Of a DNA stretch of 64,000 nt, positions 61,251-64,000 are shown piece after piece. The notes below the pieces were generated by a model. The model searched no databases, was not told the DNA's origin, and saw nothing but the letters and a program-made list of their open reading frames with translations. Numbering within the stretch: position 1 is the first letter of the stretch; each line of letters opens with the position of its first letter. A program made the position numbers and the translations under genes. The DNA is from Chryseobacterium arachidis (GTDB taxonomy: Bacteria > Bacteroidota > Bacteroidia > Flavobacteriales > Weeksellaceae), in assembly GCF_900129245.1 (NCBI RefSeq), contig NZ_FQUT01000004.1, forward strand, positions 1 to 64,000, read 5' to 3'.

Positions 61251-61279
61251 AAAACCGCCTTTAGTGAGAAGCGGTTTTT
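61251..61279. terminator. Terminator after the leader-peptide gene
   Basis: AAAACCGC (61251-61258) and GCGGTTTT (61271-61278) pair perfectly. On the minus strand the stem follows the small gene at 61284 and runs into TTTTTTT. Confidence 0.85.
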
Positions 61280-61283
61280 AATT

Positions 61284-61418
61284 TTAAGGACATGTACCAA
61301 TCGGAACGGTACTGCAAACGGTTTTGTTTAATCTTTCACAATACACGCAGTATTGTTTTGGCGCACCACCGTATACCGATTTCAGATCGGCTTTGGTCAG
61401 TTTCTTTAAATTTTTCAT
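61284..61418 (-). CDS. Bacteriocin-like double-glycine leader peptide (44 residues)
   Basis: 44 codons and TAA, too short for most gene callers. The N-terminal part MKNLKKLTKADLKSVYGG has the classic double-glycine leader pattern (Leu/Leu/Val at alternating helix positions before GG at 17-18), of the kind seen in the Chryseobacterium bacteriocin-like family. The predicted 26-residue core after GG has four Cys (C24, C27, C35, C43), so two disulphides or a modified ring are possible. It sits between two strong terminators (61251 and 61512), which supports an independent unit. No transporter or maturase gene is adjacent. Confidence 0.8.
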   Translation of the reverse strand: MKNLKKLTKADLKSVYGGAPKQYCVYCERLNKTVCSTVPIGTCP

Positions 61419-61511
61419 ATTGTTTTAATTTTGTGCATTAAAGATAAAACGAAAATTATTATTGATTATTATACGTTTTTTATTAGAAATTTCGAGATTT
61501 CATTACAAAAT

Positions 61512-61542
61512 AAAAGCCACGCAGAATTCTGCGTGGCTTTTT
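61512..61542. terminator. Bidirectional terminator
   Basis: AAAAGCCACGCAG (61512-61524) and CTGCGTGGCTTTT (61529-61541) pair perfectly around AATT. Confidence 0.93.
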
Positions 61543-61561
61543 ATAAAAGATTTTATGAATA

Positions 61562-61960
61562 TTATCTGTTATCGATTTCCAACGTTACAGGCATTACATA
61601 TGTATATGCCAATACATTTTCATTTAGTTTTTTACGGTTTATTTTAAAATTATTCAATACATTTTCAATCTCCTTACTTACATTTTTGCAGTCACCTGTG
61701 GAATGAATATTTACAATTTTACCATTTTCTGTAATTTCAAATTTTACTTCTGAATTTACAATTCCTTGTTTATATTCGTAATTCGTAAAATCAAAATTTC
61801 CTATTAGTTCTTTTCTTATTTCTGTAAAAGTGTCATTATTTTTATTCAATTGAACTTCTTGAATTATATTATTTGAATTTTGTGCCTTTGCAGTATTCAT
61901 TACAGCCATAAATCCGCAAACGAAAAGTGAAGCGATAAATATTTGAACTTTATTTTTCAT
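61562..61960 (-). CDS. Small secreted protein (TonB-C-terminal-like fold possible)
   Basis: 132 residues with a signal peptide ending NTAKAQ. The mature part contains VNSEVKFEITENGKIVNIHST and VLNNFKINRKKLNENV (abridged), a beta-alpha-beta arrangement like the TonB C-terminal domain used as a stand-alone periplasmic module. One Cys. Family uncertain. A -7 box and three 11-bp direct repeats lie upstream, suggesting control by a response regulator. Confidence 0.6.
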   Translation of the reverse strand: MKNKVQIFIASLFVCGFMAVMNTAKAQNSNNIIQEVQLNKNNDTFTEIRKELIGNFDFTNYEYKQGIVNSEVKFEITENGKIVNIHSTGDCKNVSKEIENVLNNFKINRKKLNENVLAYTYVMPVTLEIDNR

Positions 61961-62009
61961 AACTCTTTGGTTTTAAATGTTATATTAAACTGTTTTACTA
62001 TTTCTTTAC

Positions 62010-62017
62010 CAAAGATA
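62010..62017 (-). promoter_or_regulatory. -7 promoter box of the small secreted gene
   Basis: TATCTTTG on the minus strand, 49 nt before the ATG. A minus-strand TTG (62032-62034) is 14 nt upstream, slightly close. Confidence 0.5.
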
Positions 62018-62038
62018 TATAAAATAATTTACAATAAT

Positions 62039-62071
62039 TTTACATTGAGTTAACATTAAGTTAACATTGAA
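62039..62071 (-). promoter_or_regulatory. Three 11-bp direct repeats (PhoB/PhoP-type box)
   Basis: TTTACATTGAG, TTAACATTAAG and TTAACATTGAA are consecutive 11-mers (plus-strand reading), immediately upstream of the -33 region of the gene at 61960. The 11-bp period and the TTAACA-N5-TTAACA core fit OmpR/PhoB-family activator sites. Confidence 0.5.
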
Positions 62072-62157
62072 ATTTAAATTATTGATTTACAGTGTTATAA
62101 ATTTGAAAATTTTTTAAAATTTAATATTGGGAGTTAATTTTCACATAAAACCAACAA

Positions 62158-62976
62158 TTATAGGCAAGGTAAACCTAAAAGGTCCATTTCAGAGTTCCAT
62201 AGATATTTTATTTTACCTTTCTCACTTATTTCAAAAATTGCTCGTTCAGGAAATTGGCAATACGAATCTGAATTTTTTTTATACCATTTAAAATCATCAT
62301 AAAAAGTGAAATACAAATTTTTATAGTTAGAAAAAACTATGGGATTATATTTTCTATTCCCATGAATCATTTCTGTATTTTTTTTTGACGCAAAGTTTTT
62401 AATTTTTTCATTGACTTCTATATAATCTTTACCATAATCTAAAGGGATTTCTTTTTCGGATGCAATCAAAGGATTTCCTATAATATTTTTATCTACATTT
62501 AAAATATAAGCTATGTAATCATTTTCACACTCATTAGATTGAAAAACAACTCTCTTCACTTTACATATTTGATATGATTTTGTTCCATAAGTAAAGAAAC
62601 TTTCTTTTATTTTCTTCTTAAAAACATCTTCAAATTTTTTATTATAAATCAATTTATCTACAAAAAGAGTATCATAATATTTATAATTTTTCATTTCTTT
62701 ACCATAAATCCAGGGAAGTGAATCTCGTGTTATAAAATCTTGATATTCCTTTGATAATGGCAGATTCTCATTATCAAACTGAACAGGAATACAAATAGCA
62801 AAATCTTTATCCGTCAATTGATAAACACCAAAAATCGAATTAGCATCAAATGTGTAATTTTCTTTTGCTTTAACGCTATCCTTTTTATTCTTAACAATAG
62901 ATTGAGAAACGGGCTTTTCTTTTTTACAGGAAAATAAAATAGAAGCAATTACTACAATAACTAAATAATTTTTCAT
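62158..62976 (-). CDS. Lipoprotein of unknown function
   Basis: 272 residues. Lipobox ILFSC, then a Lys/Ser-rich linker and a beta-rich domain with many Tyr/Lys (YGKEMKNYKYYDTLFVDKLI, KYNPIVFSNYKNLYFTFYDDF, abridged) and four scattered Cys, which could form disulphides. Probably outer-membrane or periplasmic. I do not recognise the family. No terminator is seen before the downstream promoter region. Confidence 0.6.
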   Translation of the reverse strand: MKNYLVIVVIASILFSCKKEKPVSQSIVKNKKDSVKAKENYTFDANSIFGVYQLTDKDFAICIPVQFDNENLPLSKEYQDFITRDSLPWIYGKEMKNYKYYDTLFVDKLIYNKKFEDVFKKKIKESFFTYGTKSYQICKVKRVVFQSNECENDYIAYILNVDKNIIGNPLIASEKEIPLDYGKDYIEVNEKIKNFASKKNTEMIHGNRKYNPIVFSNYKNLYFTFYDDFKWYKKNSDSYCQFPERAIFEISEKGKIKYLWNSEMDLLGLPCL

Positions 62977-63004
62977 TATGGTTTTAATTTAATTAAAAAT
63001 AAAA

Positions 63005-63032
63005 AAAGGAATCTGCATTCACAAATTCCTTT
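63005..63032 (-). terminator. uvrA terminator
   Basis: AAAGGAAT (63005-63012) and ATTCCTTT (63025-63032) pair perfectly. The minus strand runs into TTTTTTT. It lies 22 nt past the uvrA stop. Confidence 0.8.
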
Positions 63033-63054
63033 ATATAACTAAATTGATTATCCA

Positions 63055-64000
63055 TTACTCCAACTCCCTCTTCAAAAACTTCCCCGTCAAACTCTTCTTC
63101 GACTTCACAATTTCCTCAGGAGTTCCCTGCGCAACAATCTGTCCGCCGTGTTTTCCGCCTTCCGGACCAACGTCGATGATATGATCGGCTAATTTGATCA
63201 CATCCATATTATGCTCAATAATAATGAACGAATTTCCTAATTCCACCAACTGATTAATCGCGTCCATCAAAATTTTCACGTCTTCAAAATGAAGACCGGT
63301 TGTTGGTTCGTCGAGAATGTACAATGTATTTCCGGTTTGTCTTTTCGCCAGTTCCGTTGCCAGCTTGATACGCTGAGCTTCCCCTCCTGAAAGCGTCGTC
63401 GATTGCTGCCCCAACGTAATATATCCCAAACCGACATCCTGCAAAGTTTTCACTTTCGCAAAAATCTTAGGAATCGGCTGGAAAAATTCTACCGCTTCAT
63501 CAATCGTCATATCCAACACATCGGAAATCGATTTTCCTTTGTAGCGAACTTCCAGTGTTTCTCTATTGAAACGTTTTCCGTTACAAGTTTCACAATGTAC
63601 ATAAACATCGGGTAAAAAATTCATTTCAATCACCTTCAAACCACCTCCCTGACAAGTTTCACATCTTCCGCCTTTTACATTGAAAGAAAATCTTCCCGGT
63701 TTGTAACCACGGATTTTAGATTCTGGTAATTCTGCAAAAAGGTTTCTGATATCTGTAAACATTCCTGTATACGTTGCAGGATTTGAACGTGGCGTTCTTC
63801 CAATCGGAGTCTGGTCTACATCTACGATTTTATCGATATGCTCAAGACCTTCAATTTTTTTGTAAGGTAAAGGTTCCTGAACAGCTCTGTAGAAATGTTT
63901 GTTCAGAATTGGATACAAAGTTCCGTTGATCAAAGAAGATTTTCCGCTTCCTGAAATCCCTGACACGACTACCAATTTTCCCAAAGGAATATCAAGCGTT
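63055..64000 (-). CDS. uvrA: Excinuclease ABC subunit A, C-terminal third (cut by window edge)
   Basis: The last 315 residues of UvrA; the frame continues past 64000, so the start is outside. Visible parts of the second ABC module: Walker [12 protein letters not shown], insertion [14 protein letters not shown], the zinc finger [11 protein letters not shown]...CETCNGKRF, the ABC signature [13 protein letters not shown], Walker [11 protein letters not shown] and the final His switch IIIEHNMDV. It is the damage-recognition ATPase of nucleotide excision repair. A TTG within the Walker A lead-in is not a real start. Confidence 0.95.
   Translation of the reverse strand, partial: TLDIPLGKLVVVSGISGSGKSSLINGTLYPILNKHFYRAVQEPLPYKKIEGLEHIDKIVDVDQTPIGRTPRSNPATYTGMFTDIRNLFAELPESKIRGYKPGRFSFNVKGGRCETCQGGGLKVIEMNFLPDVYVHCETCNGKRFNRETLEVRYKGKSISDVLDMTIDEAVEFFQPIPKIFAKVKTLQDVGLGYITLGQQSTTLSGGEAQRIKLATELAKRQTGNTLYILDEPTTGLHFEDVKILMDAINQLVELGNSFIIIEHNMDVIKLADHIIDVGPEGGKHGGQIVAQGTPEEIVKSKKSLTGKFLKRELE

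Overview
The window looks like the chromosome of a Chryseobacterium-type flavobacterium (Bacteroidota, Weeksellaceae). It is AT-rich and has almost no Shine-Dalgarno sequences. Its promoters follow the Bacteroidota pattern TTG-N16-20-TAnnTTTG. The primary sigma factor is short and lacks region 1.1. The ATP synthase beta and epsilon genes stand alone as an atpD-atpC pair. The 44-residue bacteriocin-like leader peptide, DUF2723/GT117, DUF3667, HYC_CC_PP and GIN-domain proteins are also typical of this group. No rRNA, tRNA, CRISPR array, prophage or intact insertion sequence was seen.

Layout. 1-3.2 kb: the tail of an unknown gene, an L-threonine-aldolase-like enzyme, a DtxR/MntR regulator with an operator-like inverted repeat over its promoter, and a class V aminotransferase. 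3.3-6.5 kb: an isolated three-gene piece of a type VI secretion system of the Bacteroidota subtype (tssG-tssN-tssK). 6.7-8.8 kb: a secreted S1/P1 nuclease and rpoD. 8.9-12 kb: an accessory-looking run holding a membrane protein, two tandem paralogous 2-oxoglutarate/Fe(II) oxygenases (the first cut by an in-frame stop) and a lipoprotein. 12-20 kb: an FAD monooxygenase, then a metal-handling island with a 938-residue multicopper oxidase fusion, DUF3347, HYC_CC_PP and a TonB-dependent receptor. 20-27 kb: kdsA (Kdo/LPS), DUF1697, a GT-C glycosyltransferase and a very large GT117 protein. 27-33 kb: a probable sulfonolipid (capnine) gene pair, a DMT exporter and a B12-binding radical SAM protein. 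33.6-37.9 kb: atpDC, ribF, a YjbR protein and an SDR. 38-45.3 kb: glutathione peroxidase, a LolA-like protein, kdsB, a PLP aminotransferase, a lipoprotein and phosphoglucomutase. 45.2-49.2 kb: a four-helix-bundle gene and a five-gene envelope operon. 49.2-54.5 kb: the SRP RNA and a menaquinone region (menB, two PH-domain proteins, menA, an MBL hydrolase). 55-58.7 kb: gyrA and a TPR protein. 58.8-64 kb: DUF4286, a trio of tiny His/Pro-rich secreted proteins, GNAT, DUF421, a double-glycine leader peptide, two secreted proteins and the 3' part of uvrA.

Most genes are housekeeping or envelope functions. Kdo (kdsA, kdsB), menaquinone (menA, menB), respiration (atpDC) and probably sulfonolipid synthesis are all represented. 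The less ordinary content lies in the spacers and small genes: several families of intergenic palindromes, two of which form long hairpins about 15 nt after stop codons; a 350-bp element with 17-bp terminal inverted repeats; an in-frame repeat insertion in a radical SAM gene; and 11-bp PhoB-type tandem boxes in front of a small secreted protein. Functions were assigned by reading protein motifs only; no database search was run.
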